The position numbers were made by a program, and so were the translations under genes. Under the pieces are notes generated by a model. It did not search any database. It was not told the origin of the DNA and was given only the letters and a program-made list of their open reading frames with translations. From positions 1,240,001 through 1,304,000 of the forward strand of contig CAJVGD010000042.1 of the NCBI GenBank assembly GCA_910890315.1: DNA of 64,000 nt. The letters are read 5' to 3'. This stretch comes from Serendipita indica DSM 11827 (taxonomy: Eukaryota > Basidiomycota > Agaricomycetes > Sebacinales > Serendipitaceae). Positions 1-11,060 of the stretch are shown here, in pieces. Numbering within the stretch: the stretch's first letter is position 1; each line of letters starts with the position of its first letter.

Positions 1-2434
1 CGCAAGTCATTCGCTCGGTGCATTTTTGGGCACGATGAATCCGCAGATTGCGCCCATCTTTCATCCGGACGAAGCCCGGGGCGGGCGAGCCATTCTGATG
101 AAGTTGCTTGCAGAACTGCATATTCGCAAGGGACAAGCGCTCCCTCCATCTCTTACGGGTGTCCCTTCTCCTACATACAATCCAGCGACAAGTCCGTTCA
201 AGTTTGACGTCGTGGGCTTGGGCATAGTCAAAGTCGCTGGTCAGGACATTGACTTGCTCAAACTGTGGCAAAACGTTTTCAATTCTGGAATGAGCCAAAA
301 AGTACGTATTCACGTGCTCTCTCACGTCAAGGGATCGTCAACTTTTTTTCTTAGCTTAACCGAGATAACCTCTGGGGACATCTCGCTTCACAAATGGGTC
401 TCCCCATGTATGCGCCAGACACGGGCATGCCAATCGCAAATCTAATCAAAGACCTATATTCCTTCTTCTCAGAGCTAGAAATGCATCTCATGCGGATGAT
501 GCAGAGTGCCCATGCTCAGGCGCAGGCTCGGAGACATGCCGGAGGGTCCGCGCAGATGCACTCGGCTCAGCCTTCCGGAGATTTAGCTGGTGCAGGTGTC
601 GCTTCGCAATCGAACGCCGTATCGACGCCTGTTTCGACCGCGACCGCAATGGGCACACCAGCACCGTCCGCGACCCCAGGTGCCACGACGCCTGCACATG
701 GATCAAGCGAGGACTCGGATACGCGCAAGAGAAAGGCAGAGGATGACGACGATGAATCAAAGCGCAAGCTCCGAAAGCTCGACGAGGTACGTCTGCGCTG
801 GTTGCTCTCCTTGAGGGTGTGTACTCACGAGCGTCTAGGAGGGCGGTTCTGGTGCCACAGATGGAGAAGGTGCATCATCGCCTGTCAAAGAGGAGCCCGT
901 ACCCGAAGGACCGCTGCTCCGTCGAAAGATTGAATACGTGCCCGTCACTCGAACTCTCAAGACATATGGAGGCCGAGATATTGATGCCATCAATGCCGAG
1001 TATGCAAAACTCTCAGAAAGAAGGCCGCTCAAAGTCATGGCAGACTTTGGTGTGGTCGACGTGGAGGCGTTGATATTGCAACTTCGATCCAGGCTCAAAA
1101 TCGAAGTCACTACCGCGCTCGGCATCCTCTATCATCTTTCATCACTGCGTGGAGGAGAAAGCAAAAATACTGGATTGCAGCTGTCCATGTGCGAAGACTT
1201 GACGGACGAGCTGCTCGACTTGCTCGAGGAGACGGCCTTTGGGGCCAACCCAGATTCGGATGATCCAGAGGATGCGCGACTAGATGCGTCAACGAGGATC
1301 GTCACGAACAAGGAGATTGTCCGCAATATTCAATATGAAGGCTCCAACCTCTTTGCGGGTCTAGCGGCTGACCTTGAATTGAGTGCACATCTCTCTCCAA
1401 CTCACCAGCCTTGGGAGATTGTCATGTTGATCGTGACAATCTTGTCGACTGTATCTTCGGCAGACGAGAACCCGGCATATCTTGCTCAGCAGCCACGACT
1501 ATTGGACATTCTTACCCGTATCTGCATGATACACCCGAGTAAAAACCGCGGAGATCCAGTGAAACCAGTATCGTCCGTTCTACAACCACGCCATCTTATT
1601 CGCATTCGCAAAGAGGTCGTATCACTCATCAGCACAATTGGCCGCCACCTTGTTCTCAACCAAAGTCCCTCACGGGCCACTCGACGCCTTTATATCCTTC
1701 TCGCATCTACTTTGATGGACCCAGAGGAATGCGAGACTCCCGGCAGCACGGAGCGATCGAAGCCGAGCACATCGATGGATCTAGCGCTCGAATGCTTTAC
1801 GCTGATGGCCCACCTAGACCCAAACCGAAAAGTCATCACAGCCGAGATTCCCTGGGAACAGCTCTGGAAACTGATGCAGCTACTGGTGCGAATCATTCCA
1901 TTGACGGATACGGATATTCAGCGGGCGACAACGGAACAGTGGTTATCGTTTATCCTCAAAGTAGCACAGGCGCTTTACTCGCTCGCAATCTGTGCACCTC
2001 TGCCCATGCGACGGAAAATGAAGTTATCGCCTTCGCTTCGAGGGGCATTGACACGGCATTTACGAATCGGGACAACCAACAACACTGCTGTGAACGGGAT
2101 CTATCGTGCATTGCAGCCAGATGTTCGTGGAATCGTGGACGAGTACTGGCGGCGGCTCGGGGAGACGCTCAAAGTGATTGATGCGGAGGAAGACCCACTT
2201 GCTCCGACGTCTACAGGTGCTGGAGGTGTGATCGGGTATGGGATTGGAGGGTCTTATGACTTGCACTTGGGTGCAAAGCCGCCTGCGCGTGGAACGGGCA
2301 TGTTTGCAGGCTCAAGGGGGGATATGCTGTGGAGTATCATGGTTGCAAGTGCGATACAAAACGATGCGCAGGCGTTTGAAGAGTGGGATTACATGCTCCG
2401 AGTCGATACATCGACGGCCTCCCGGGTAGCCTAA
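1..2434 (+). CDS. SWI1: SWI/SNF chromatin-remodelling subunit SWI1-like (ARID domain), 5' partial
   Basis: This is the C-terminal ~775 residues of a SWI1/ARID1-type subunit of the SWI/SNF nucleosome remodeller; the reading frame is open to base 2, so the start lies outside the window. Exons as I join them are 2-301, 355-786 and 839-2434, all phase 0. An ARID DNA-binding fold spans the first junction: the segment with IDLLKLWQNVFNSG continues into LNRDNLWGHLASQMGLP, which matches the helix with the invariant Trp. A Ser/Ala/Pro-rich linker with an acidic-basic patch (EDDDDESKRK) follows. After that comes a long helical region starting KIEYVPVTRTLKTYGG, with an LRSRLKIEVTTALGILYHLS motif like the BAF250/SWI1 C-terminal region. 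Nuclear. The family call rests on motif recognition; a generic ARID protein is the alternative. Confidence 0.85.
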
Positions 2435-2555
2435 TAGGCATAGAGGTTAAACTTTTGTGTACAACACAAGCTTACTTTTGACTCTACTTGGTTTTAGAAT
2501 GTGATGTAGCTTTGGCTCTATTGACGTCAGGTGTCGTAGCTTGAACTCATCCACA

Positions 2556-3246
2556 ATGCCTCCGTCGTTTAACCCCGTCTTTTTGCCTCCTTGGGTTGGA
2601 TTCCCCCCACCCAAGACGCTTTCACCAAGAGTCGCAAAGCAGCTCTATGACCATATCCGTACAGTCGCCTTCTATTTAGACGCCATGACGGCATTGGTCC
2701 CACAGACACGAGACTCTCCTGTGCAGGCAAGTTTCAAGGAATGTGTACAAACAATAAGAGACTAACCAAACTAAATAGATTGGCCTAGAACCGATCATTG
2801 CGGCCGTAATACCCCTTGTTGGGCCGCTGATCGGTTTTCTAGCCGGGTTATACATTGTTTTCCTATCCCTGTTCTTCGATGTAAGCTGGTCCGACGTGGT
2901 TTACATGGTGAATCCTCGTTTCGGCGTGGCCTAGTTGAAACCCTAACCCGTCACACAAATTCTGCAGCTGTTTAATCTGTGTCTCGATGCTGGATCTGGA
3001 TATATCCCTATTCTAGGGAATATTGTCGATGTCGCCTTCAAGGCCAACCTAGCCAATCTTGCCATCCTCGAGCGGCATATTCGCAAGTCCAAGTGAGTTG
3101 TCGTGCGCCTTACTTTGGACGCCGACGCCACCAAGTCAGTGAGACGAGAGACTAACGGGAGCAATTATAGGTATGCGTATCTGGCAGTTGCACCCCCCAA
3201 GAGCTGGTGGTCCGCGTGGATGGGCAGGGGAACAGCCAACTGGTGA
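2556..3246 (+). CDS. DUF4112 family small membrane protein
   Basis: Four exons (2556-2726, 2779-2880, 2968-3092, 3171-3246) give a 157-residue protein. The core reads IGLEPIIAAVIPLVGPLIG, then a membrane-spanning stretch, then IPILGNIVDVAFKANLANL. This is the signature of the DUF4112 family, found in bacteria and fungi, whose function is unknown. Two hydrophobic segments predict a membrane protein. The C-terminus has an aromatic tail (SWWSAWMGRGTANW). ATG 2556 is the first in-frame start, 121 bp after the SWI1 stop. Intron 1 uses a GC donor (CAG|GCAAGT), the only choice that keeps frame and motif. The tight spacing suggests the promoter overlaps the upstream 3' UTR. Confidence 0.8.
2727..2778 (+). 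other. GC-AG intron in the DUF4112 gene
   Basis: The 52-bp intron runs from CAG|GCAAGT to AATAG|ATT and has an ACTAAC branch-point-like motif about 15 bp before the acceptor. Removing it at phase 0 joins SPVQ to IGLEPII. The nearby GT (AAGTTTC) would break frame. GCAAGT after AG is the known consensus for GC-type introns. Confidence 0.75.
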
Positions 3247-3887
3247 CCACTCGATTATTATCATGTGGAGGCAGTCTCAATCAATGAAATCCGCGTATTA
3301 CAACCGCTGTCGTGGTGCCTGCTGCTCGCCGGCCGTCCGAGCGAGGTTCAGGCTCAGAGGGGTTTACACCTGGGCGTGCGACTGGTGTGTTCGAAACGAC
3401 ACTTTTGAAGTTGGTGTCGTAAGCTGGACTCTCGGGGTGCATTTTCGTATCCGCTCTAGCCGTTTTCCTCGTCTGATGCAGTGCTGACTGCGTGTTGCCC
3501 TGGGCGCTAGCCAAAGGTAAATGGGATTTGATTCCGGAAATGCTGAAATAAAAATGGCTCTATCGCCCCCGGTTATGCTTCACGATTACTTGCCGTTAGC
3601 GGGCCCTGTTGGCAGACCTTTGACCCCTACCATCCCGCTGCCAGCCTCGTCGTAGCGCGTCTGGGAGTGATCATGAGCTCCCGACGACTACCAATATACC
3701 CCGAAGACGTCTATCGTTTGGTTTGTACGTGTCCGCCCTGCCGGTTCGCGTCCCCGCTGCTCCTTTCTGATTCAAACTGTTCGCGTTCATTGACACTCTT
3801 CTCCCACGCGACTCGTGGTGTATTGTAGGTGAAGATGGGCGCCCAGATGCCCAAATACCTCCGAATCATTCGTTTCTGGGCCCAGTA
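3247..3887 (+). other. Intergenic, no supported gene
   Basis: About 640 bp with no open frame that has family motifs or coherent splice joins. It should hold the 3' end of the DUF4112 transcript and the promoter and 5' leader of the zinc-finger gene. An ATG at 3673 opens a 15-codon frame, but I could not extend it by splicing. Confidence 0.5.
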
Positions 3888-5690
3888 ATGAGCCCTCATT
3901 CGATTCAAGGTATTCATCACTTCATTCTGCATGCAATCACCGATCTACACCGGCTCCTTTGTCTCCTGCGCTCGAAATTCGCCAAATCTTCCATCCTCCG
4001 CGCCGGCTGTCGTCATTTTCATGTCCCCACTCAGGCTCTGATTATTTGTTTCTTCCTTCCAGGTCACTCTTCTAGACCCGAGACACCGTCTACAGGTCTC
4101 ACGACGTACGCCGTCGCCACGGGCTTTAGCAAGCAACACTATGAACCCTATCTGGACAACTCGATGGTGATGTCCCCGTATGACTATCATCGTCAACAAG
4201 TAACCTCGGCATCTACAATGAATACAACGACAACGAGGCCATTGCTCTCCCTTGCGCCTATTCAGCACCCTTCATCCCCTTCATCTCCGTCCCTCGTCAG
4301 CGCAACGACCATGAATCTAGCGGGACCCGCATCCGCTCCTCCCCTTAGCACGGGCGGTCACCCATCAATCGATGCAGACATTAATCGGTCGCAGACGTTT
4401 CACCATTCGTCCGCGCTGCCGATAAACGCCTTGTATGCGCCTGAAGAGCAGCAGCTAGTGACGGCACAGCCTCGCTCCACTGTTGCCCGTCCACACCACA
4501 ATGCTCAAAGGGGTTGGAGGGTGCGTTCCAAGCCATCTGCAACCCCGTACGACCCAATCGTGACCAGTGAACGGAGAAGGGCAATCAAAGAGCAATTCAA
4601 GCTTTCACAACAAGCTCAGCAAGTCTCGGCTCCGCAGACACCCGTGTCAGCCGCATCCACCACGACGTCCGAATCTCCCGCAATCCCGCAATCCGTCAGA
4701 CCAAACTATGGTCGTTCAGCCAATCATACCCAGATGACACATGATTACTCTCAACTGCTCAGTCATCCACAAGGGCTACCCAATGGTCCCCCGGCTCCGA
4801 CCTCGAATGAACGTTTAGCCTCTGGACAGCCGTCGTCATCCTCCTCATCACCGGAAGTGACAATGCACACTGGGATTAGCTTTATCCGCGATTATAAGAC
4901 AGATTGGAACAATTTGCACTCACCTGTCCATGAGGGGCGCTCTCGTGCAGCCGAGGCCGCGTCAAATATAAACACGTACGATGCTCGCCAAAGCTATTCG
5001 CACTCGACAGCCACAAAATCCAACGGAAACGTGTCATCACCCTCAATGAACCCTCCACCTGCGGGAACCGTCTTCATCTACGACGTAGACTCGTCGACTG
5101 CGACGCTTGACCCATCCCAGGATTATGCCGAGTACGCTAGCTACTTTCCACTGAGGACAGAGGAACATCGGCGACTGCGGGTTGCACTACACGGGGTCAT
5201 GACTTCCCAATGGAAGTTGCAAAACGAGCTCGAGCCTACACCACAACACATGCTCCAGTTTAGCCAGAGGAGCGTGAATAATGATGGAAACGCACTCTAC
5301 AGGTGCTTGTTCTATCATAAAGGCAAAGCTTGCGAGAAGACGTGGAATCGGCCCGAACGGATCCTTGCGCATTTGCGCAAAGAGATTGAGTTGAGGCCTT
5401 TTGTTTGCGACGGAGAGAATGATGTGTGGTATGTGTGGACTTGTTTTGTTGACAAAAAGACTGAGTGCTAATGTTGATTGCCAGTGCGTGTAAGAGCCGC
5501 TTTTTCGCAGAGGATACTCTACAGCAGCATCGGAAGAATGTGAACACTATCCCATGTACTCACTGGTGAGTGTTTTTGTGGCATGCCAACTGAAAACTGA
5601 CGCGTCACTAGCCCTGCAATGGTCACGCCAAGAAACGTTCAGCGGCACCTTAAGCACAACTGCCCGCGGTCTCCTGACAGGATCAGGTAG
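3888..5690 (+). CDS. Low-complexity protein with C-terminal C2H2-like zinc fingers
   Basis: Proposed exons 3888-3909, 4063-5428, 5485-5565 and 5612-5690 give 515 residues. The first ~400 are Ser/Thr/Pro/Gln-rich and disordered, typical of fungal transcription factors. The end holds three Cys/His clusters: one with CLFYHKGKACEKTWNR...LAHLRKE, one with CDG...VCACKSRFF...LQQHRKN, and one with IPCTHCPAMVTP...QRHLKHNC. The last is the clearest finger; the first two are degenerate. Nuclear regulator by inference. The 5' end is the weak part: ATG 3888 needs the 153-bp intron, otherwise the start lies near 4165. No specific orthologue recognised. Confidence 0.65.
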
Positions 5691-6235
5691 CCACCTCCCA
5701 AAATATTTACTCCTCGTCGCCACTCTCGATTGCCAGCTGTATCATATTCTCGTCTCGCATCTCTTCGATGATCAGCTTTCGTCGTGCCTCCGAGTCTGTC
5801 GTGTCCCCGAGTCTGTCGTGTCTATCATGCAGTTTAATTTTTTTTTTTGCTTATAGAGTTTGCATCTGCGCCGCTGTACCCTTTAATCGCGTGTGCGCAT
5901 CTCTTGTGAGATCCTCGCAAATTATGGCTTGCAGTGTTATGATCTCCTCTCCGCATTGCAAAGTTAAGGGCGTTGTCATATGGCTCGTTGTCGCCTCGTG
6001 TGTCCAGCTCGCTTGCGGCGTCATCCGAGCCAGCAAGCCCGGCGTTTTCAACTTCTGGACCCAACGCCGTCAACCGTGCATGGAGCATAGCGGCCGGTGA
6101 TCGCATAGAGCATCTATTCTTTACCTATTCATCAAGCTTCTTACTGTTCAACTTTCGAGCTTGTCGTCTGTCACGAGCCAGACTCTGTCCACCAGTTCCG
6201 AGGAGCCTTTACCGGAGAAAGAGATTGAAAGGAGA
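5691..6235 (+). other. Intergenic promoter region of the mitochondrial carrier gene
   Basis: About 545 bp without a supportable gene. There is a run of T (5829-5843) and pyrimidine-rich stretches near 6110-6200, as expected for a fungal promoter and leader. I see no TATA box at a telling distance. Confidence 0.4.
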
Positions 6236-7730
6236 ATGCCAGAGAAAGCTGAAGCAACACAAAAGGCTGAGCCACCCGCCGCGCAAAAGCACCAGCCGCT
6301 CTCCTTGCTCAATAAGGACTCTTTGACGAGCTTTGTCGGCGGTGGGATTGCCGGAGCAGGTACGTCTACACCCTTATTTTCACACTTTTTTTTGTGGATG
6401 CGAATCTGCCGAGGATGGGCGGATGCTGATTGTCATTTTTGGCAGCGTCGAGGACGGTCGTCAGTCCACTAGAGCGATTGAAAATTATCCAGTGAGCCTT
6501 GTCCTGATAAAAAGGCAAAGAAATGTTGGGTTAACGGATCTAGACAAGTGCAGAGTGCTTCTGGAAATGCTGGGAGGTATCAAGGAGTCTGGAAATCGCT
6601 CGTGCGCATGTGGAAAGAGGAAGGATTTAAAGGTTATATGCGAGGAAATGGCGTAAACTGCTTGAGAATTGTTCCGTCAGTGTCGTTGACTCTCGCCTCT
6701 CCCAGTACTCATCCTCTTTGAACAGGTATTCGGCCGTTCAATTCACAACGTATGTATCCCATCTTTCTTAGAGCAAGAGACTCTAATCTGGTTGTGCAGA
6801 TACGAGCAGATGAAGAAGATTGTCACTCATAATGGTTTCGAGCTCAACACTTTGACTCGACTTGGATGTGGAGCTATAGCTGGTATCGTTTCTGTTACTG
6901 TCACTTACCCGCTCGATCTCGTACGAGCACGTCTGTCGGTCGCCTCTGCCACTTTTGCCCGACTCAACGACAAATCCTTACAATCTGCCACCACGACATC
7001 ATCTACATCTACATTACACTCTTCTTCCGCGATAAAGTCGCTCCATACGTCTGCCACAGCGCGGGCAGCAGCCGCCTCGTCCATGGCTGCGTCCGCTGCA
7101 GCCCAAGTCGAAGTCCCTGGCGTATGGTCCATGATTCAAAAGGTCATGCGAGAAGAGGGTGGTGTACGGGCACTCTACCGAGGGTTGGTTCCGACGGCAC
7201 TTGGCATCGTACGTCGTCTTGTCTTTTCACATGAAACAGAAATTGGACTGATGACTGACGATATGGTGTACAGGCTCCGTATAATGGGATCAATTTTGCC
7301 TCGTATGAGCTACTAAAGGACGTGATCTGTCCACCCGACAAGCAAACGACGCCACGTCGATTGATCACGGGTGCACTGGCAGGAACCATTTCACAGACGT
7401 TGACATACCCGCTCGATGTGCTTCGACGGAAGAGTCAGATGGCTAGTGCAAAGGGGTACGTCATCCAACCTCCCCTGCAGGCGTTCCCCTTACCTCTTCC
7501 GCGCAGGTTCAGCCAGTATAACGGGGCGATAGACGCCGCAAGACATACCCTTCGTAGCGAAGGCATTCGCGGCATGTATCGTGGCATGTGGCCCAATCTT
7601 AGTACGTCCGGCGGTCTGTTTGACAACTGAGCGTTTCCTCATTGATATTGCAGTTAAAGTCGCACCGGCTATGGCCACATCTTTTTACGTATACGAAACC
7701 GTCAAACGACAGCTCAAGCTGTATCTATAG
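6236..7730 (+). CDS. Mitochondrial carrier (SLC25), CoA/APS-PAPS carrier-like
   Basis: Eight exons (6236-6359, 6446-6491, 6544-6675, 6726-6749, 6800-7208, 7274-7455, 7507-7601, 7654-7730) give 362 residues. Three mitochondrial-carrier repeats are present, with P-x-[DE]-x-x-[KR] signatures SPLERLK, YPLDLVR and YPLDVLR, plus EEGFKGYMRGN, EEGGVRALYRG and EGIRGMYRG. The pattern is closest to the SLC25A16/A42 and yeast YPR011C group, which carry CoA, ADP or adenosine phosphosulphates across the inner membrane. A ~60-residue Ser/Ala-rich loop (about 6950-7120) extends the second repeat and is unusual. ATG 6236 is the first in frame (AAAGGAGAATGCC). The exact substrate cannot be read from the sequence. 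Confidence 0.88.
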
Positions 7731-7979
7731 AATGCGTCACGACCATAGCATCTCATCACATATAGAAGGAACTGCTCCTCGAACGCTCCTTATTCCCTTT
7801 CCTCGCTCTATGAGGCTAATCACATTCTTTCCCTATCTCCCTATCGCCGTCGTCGTGTCTTATCTAAGTCCTCTGACGCTTGTTCTTGTCTCCCGATCCG
7901 AATAGTATCTCATATTTCACGTGTGTCGCCCGAACTTGAACTTTATCCACAGCGAGTTTCACCGCCAAAGGTCGGGTCG

Positions 7980-8741
7980 ATGGACGATTATTCGACTTGC
8001 GAAATCTCGGACGCCCTCGTCAAGCTTGGAAGCCCACACGGCGGGTGCTTGGTCGATATCCACTGCATTTCTCCTGGTCCATACTCGGATCTTCGGATTG
8101 AAGGACCTGCATATACCGTCAAGATGGTTCCATTTGATGATAAAGTGTCTCCCAAGCCTTCTGTACACTTTGTCGATGGCGCAAAGGAGGGCCATGTCAT
8201 TGTGATTTCCGCACCCAAACGTAAGTTGACATCGTCTACGGATTTAGGATCAACGGTTTGCTAGACGTGGGATCTGCTGTCTGGGGCGGCCTCATGTCGC
8301 TGGGAGCAAAGACTAGAGGGGCAAAGGGTGTCGTTATATCGGGTAAGATTGATTTACATCGTCCCAAGGGCATGTTTGAGCTGTTTAGGTCGTTGTAGGG
8401 ACGTCGCCGAGCATCGCGAAGCTCAGTTCCCAGTGTTTGCTCGTGGGACAAGCACGCTAGGCCAAAAGCCATTTACGCGACCATCTGAACTCGATGTTCC
8501 GATTGTCATACACTCTGATAGTATATACTCAAACGACGGGGAGCAATGGCCAGGAGTGCAAGTACGCCCTGGCGACTGGGTGGTTGCCGACGCCGACGGC
8601 GTAGTCGTCATCCCTCTCGAACAAATGGAACGGGTCAAAGAAATTTGTAGCGTTTCGCGGAAAGTTGACGCAAGCTGCAAGAGAGATCTTTTGGCTGGAA
8701 AGGGAGTAGCAGAGACATTCAAGCTTCACCGTGGTTCGTAG
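7980..8741 (+). CDS. RraA-like / HMG-CHA aldolase family protein
   Basis: Three exons (7980-8220, 8265-8342, 8389-8741) give 223 residues, the usual length. Motifs in order: CEISDALVKLG near the N-terminus, GPAYTV, VWGGLMSLGAK, the nucleotide/metal-site stretch GVVISGRCRDVAEHR, PVFARGTSTLG and PGDWVVADADGVVVIP. The RD pair and downstream Asp are the usual pyruvate/Mg site in 4-hydroxy-4-methyl-2-oxoglutarate aldolase and RraA proteins. Fungal members are probably class II aldolases or oxaloacetate decarboxylases. ATG 7980 starts MDDYSTCEISD, matching the family N-terminus. An in-frame extension upstream to 7923 has no ATG. Confidence 0.88.
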
Positions 8742-8974
8742 TATGTTTAATATGAGATTATTTAGGGAAATCCAGAGTCAAAGGGTGCGAATATGGCGCA
8801 GTGCGCCTTTCACCGCCATCCAAGCGCGTAAGAAACTTGGCCTCTTCCACGTCGACCTTGTGACTTGAGCTCGAATTCGCTGCAGGACAGCACAATTGCG
8901 CACTGTATATCACCTCGAATACCTCTCTGAGCTGTATTTGAACGACGGTTTCGATCGAGCGATAAAGAGACACG

Positions 8975-9666
8975 ATGCCCTCTGGATGGTATAACCTTGG
9001 TACGTTTTAGACGGCTTTATAAGAGTTTAGCGATGCTTATGCGTGCATTTGTAACATTACAGAGGCGGCTACGGCTGCTGTACCGACATTTGAGGAAGAG
9101 CCAGCATTCTCCTTCCTCAAGCTATCACGCACACAGCGAATATACGGCTTTGGAGCATGGTAAGCACCCTATGTCTCTTGATGAAGACGACTCGTAACGC
9201 TAACCCTCTTGGCAGCATGGCAATTGGGTTTGTTCTTTCGATAATAGGCACATCACTCCTCTACCTCGGTTTGACGATCCAATTCGCGTTAATGTTCACG
9301 CTGGGTACCATCGTCTCGCTCATCGGCACAGGGTATACCTCTAATGATTCGTCAAAAGTCGCACTTGGGCTCACCATGAAACAGCTTTATTGTCGGTTTC
9401 ACCAAGCAACTAACAGCCATGTTCAAGCCTATTCGAGTCGTAGCCAGTATCGTCTTCCTCGGCGCAATCGGCATGACCTTTGTGGCCGCGTTCATCCTGC
9501 ACAACAAACTACTGTGCCTAATTCTTGTGATTGTCCAGTATCTCGCTTTCCTATGGTGAGTGTCTGCAACCGAGTTCTTGGCGAGTGGCTAATGGTTCGT
9601 AGGTATACGCTTTCCTACATTCCCTACGCTCGCGATGCAGTCAAGAAGCTTATTGGGATGTCGTAG
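8975..9666 (+). CDS. SFT2: SFT2-like vesicle transport protein
   Basis: Five exons (8975-8999, 9063-9159, 9216-9332, 9385-9555, 9603-9666) give 157 residues. A short hydrophilic N-terminus (EEEPAFSFLKLSRTQRIYGF) leads into four membrane helices. The diagnostic loop FIVGFTKQLTAMFKPIRVVAS and the tail LWYTLSYIPYARDAVKKLIG match SFT2/GOT1-type proteins, which assist fusion of endosome-derived vesicles with the Golgi. ATG 8975 opens a 25-bp first exon (MPSGWYNL). The stop is only 22 bp from the stop of the convergent glyoxalase II gene. Confidence 0.9.
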
Positions 9667-9688
9667 ACGTTATAAAAATTCAGCTTTG

Positions 9689-10772
9689 CTACATTGCATT
9701 CTTCATCTCTCTGAGTTTGCCCATCACAGCAGCCGCATCCTCTGCGCCTGTAGCTTTCCTATACCAGTCAGCAGACAAACAAAAGAGCAATATTGATGCT
9801 CACTTGATCGTCTCATCTCCGAGTCGCATAAAGACGTTCCACTTCTTTTCATCCCCGATCGTACTCTTGCCAGCCATAATCTCATTGGACGCACAGAGCT
9901 CTTCCAGGCGCCCAATGTCAGGATTCGATGGATCAATCTATACTTCTGTTAGGATACATTCAAGAGCGTTGAAGCCATACCGTCTTGGCAAACTTGACAT
10001 TGCCTTTAGTGTATTCATGACCGTTGTACACAACGGTGTCCTCGGGAAGTGTGCCTAGATAGGATAATGATGCGTGCATCTCCTCTGGTGTACCTTCAAA
10101 GAACCGTCCACAGCCTCCTTGGAAGAGTGTGTCTCTGGGAAAGATGAGGACATAGGTATGAGGATAGCTTGACATACCCAGTGAATACGGCCTTTTGGTC
10201 GCCATCTGTTACATAGTAGCAGATAGAGTCTCGTGTATGACAGGGCGTGGCTAGACATCTAGAAAGGTGAGATGGCCTACCAGTGTGAACCTGCAAGAAG
10301 GAGGCTTACCTGATATTAATAGAGTCTCCCAATGTGAGCGAGTCTCCGTCCTTTATAATCTCGCTGACAGCGCGTACTTGGGAGCTACCACCGTAAATGA
10401 TTGCAGAAGGTAACGCCTTGGCCTATAGATATCAGAAAGGCAAAACTTCTTCCCAGGGATAACAGAGCTTACAATGCCTGGATTCCCACCGGCATGGTCT
10501 TCGTGGTGATGGGTCGTCAGCACGCCCACAATGTCGAGTGACTTTCCTTCTGGAAGGGCTGAAACTTTGTCCAGCGCATCTGGAGCGGCTGGGTCTATCA
10601 GGAATGCCTTGCTTTTCTCTCCCACGGCCTTGCTCTCTTGGAGCACATACATATAGTTGTCGGAACGAATTGGAACAGGAATAATTTTCATCTTGGGAGT
10701 CATAGAAGTGTGAAATCGTCGTAGAGACAATGGCTTGAAATGTTGCTGAAGACGGACGAGTCGAAGGTACAT
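9689..10772 (-). CDS. GLO2: Glyoxalase II (hydroxyacylglutathione hydrolase)
   Basis: Six exons on the minus strand (10473-10772, 10310-10422, 10178-10258, 9981-10134, 9804-9937, 9689-9758) give 283 residues. The metal site [10 protein letters not shown] (THxHxDH) is intact, followed by [32 protein letters not shown] and [16 protein letters not shown]. These are the Zn/Fe ligands and glutathione-site residues of glyoxalase II, which hydrolyses S-D-lactoylglutathione to D-lactate and glutathione. The first ~30 residues ([23 protein letters not shown]) are basic and Arg/Leu-rich, suggesting mitochondrial import; an inner ATG ([14 protein letters not shown]) could give a cytosolic form. Divergent from the CPL1-like gene, sharing a 288-bp promoter region. 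Confidence 0.92.
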
Positions 10773-11060
10773 GGTGTCGGGTGTGAAGTCATCCTGGTGC
10801 TGACCAAAACCTTTGGGAATGGAAAAAATTGCTCCTTGAAACTTTGAGGAAAATAAAATCCTTGAAATGGATAGGATTTTGGCCAAATGACAATCGAGAA
10901 CAGGCGAGGGGGGTCGATTTGCATATCCCGGGCAATCTGTTCATTCTTCAAGCTCGCTGTCGTCAAATGTCCTCTTTGTTTGTTGCTACTTTCTGCTTTT
11001 TGAACTTGGACCCGACTTCAAGTCTCTTCTCTGCCGCTGCGCCGTCAGCAATCAAGAACG

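Noticed and set aside
3281-3514. 77-codon minus-strand frame after the DUF4112 gene
   Set aside because: Begins with TTG, no motif, no splice partners.
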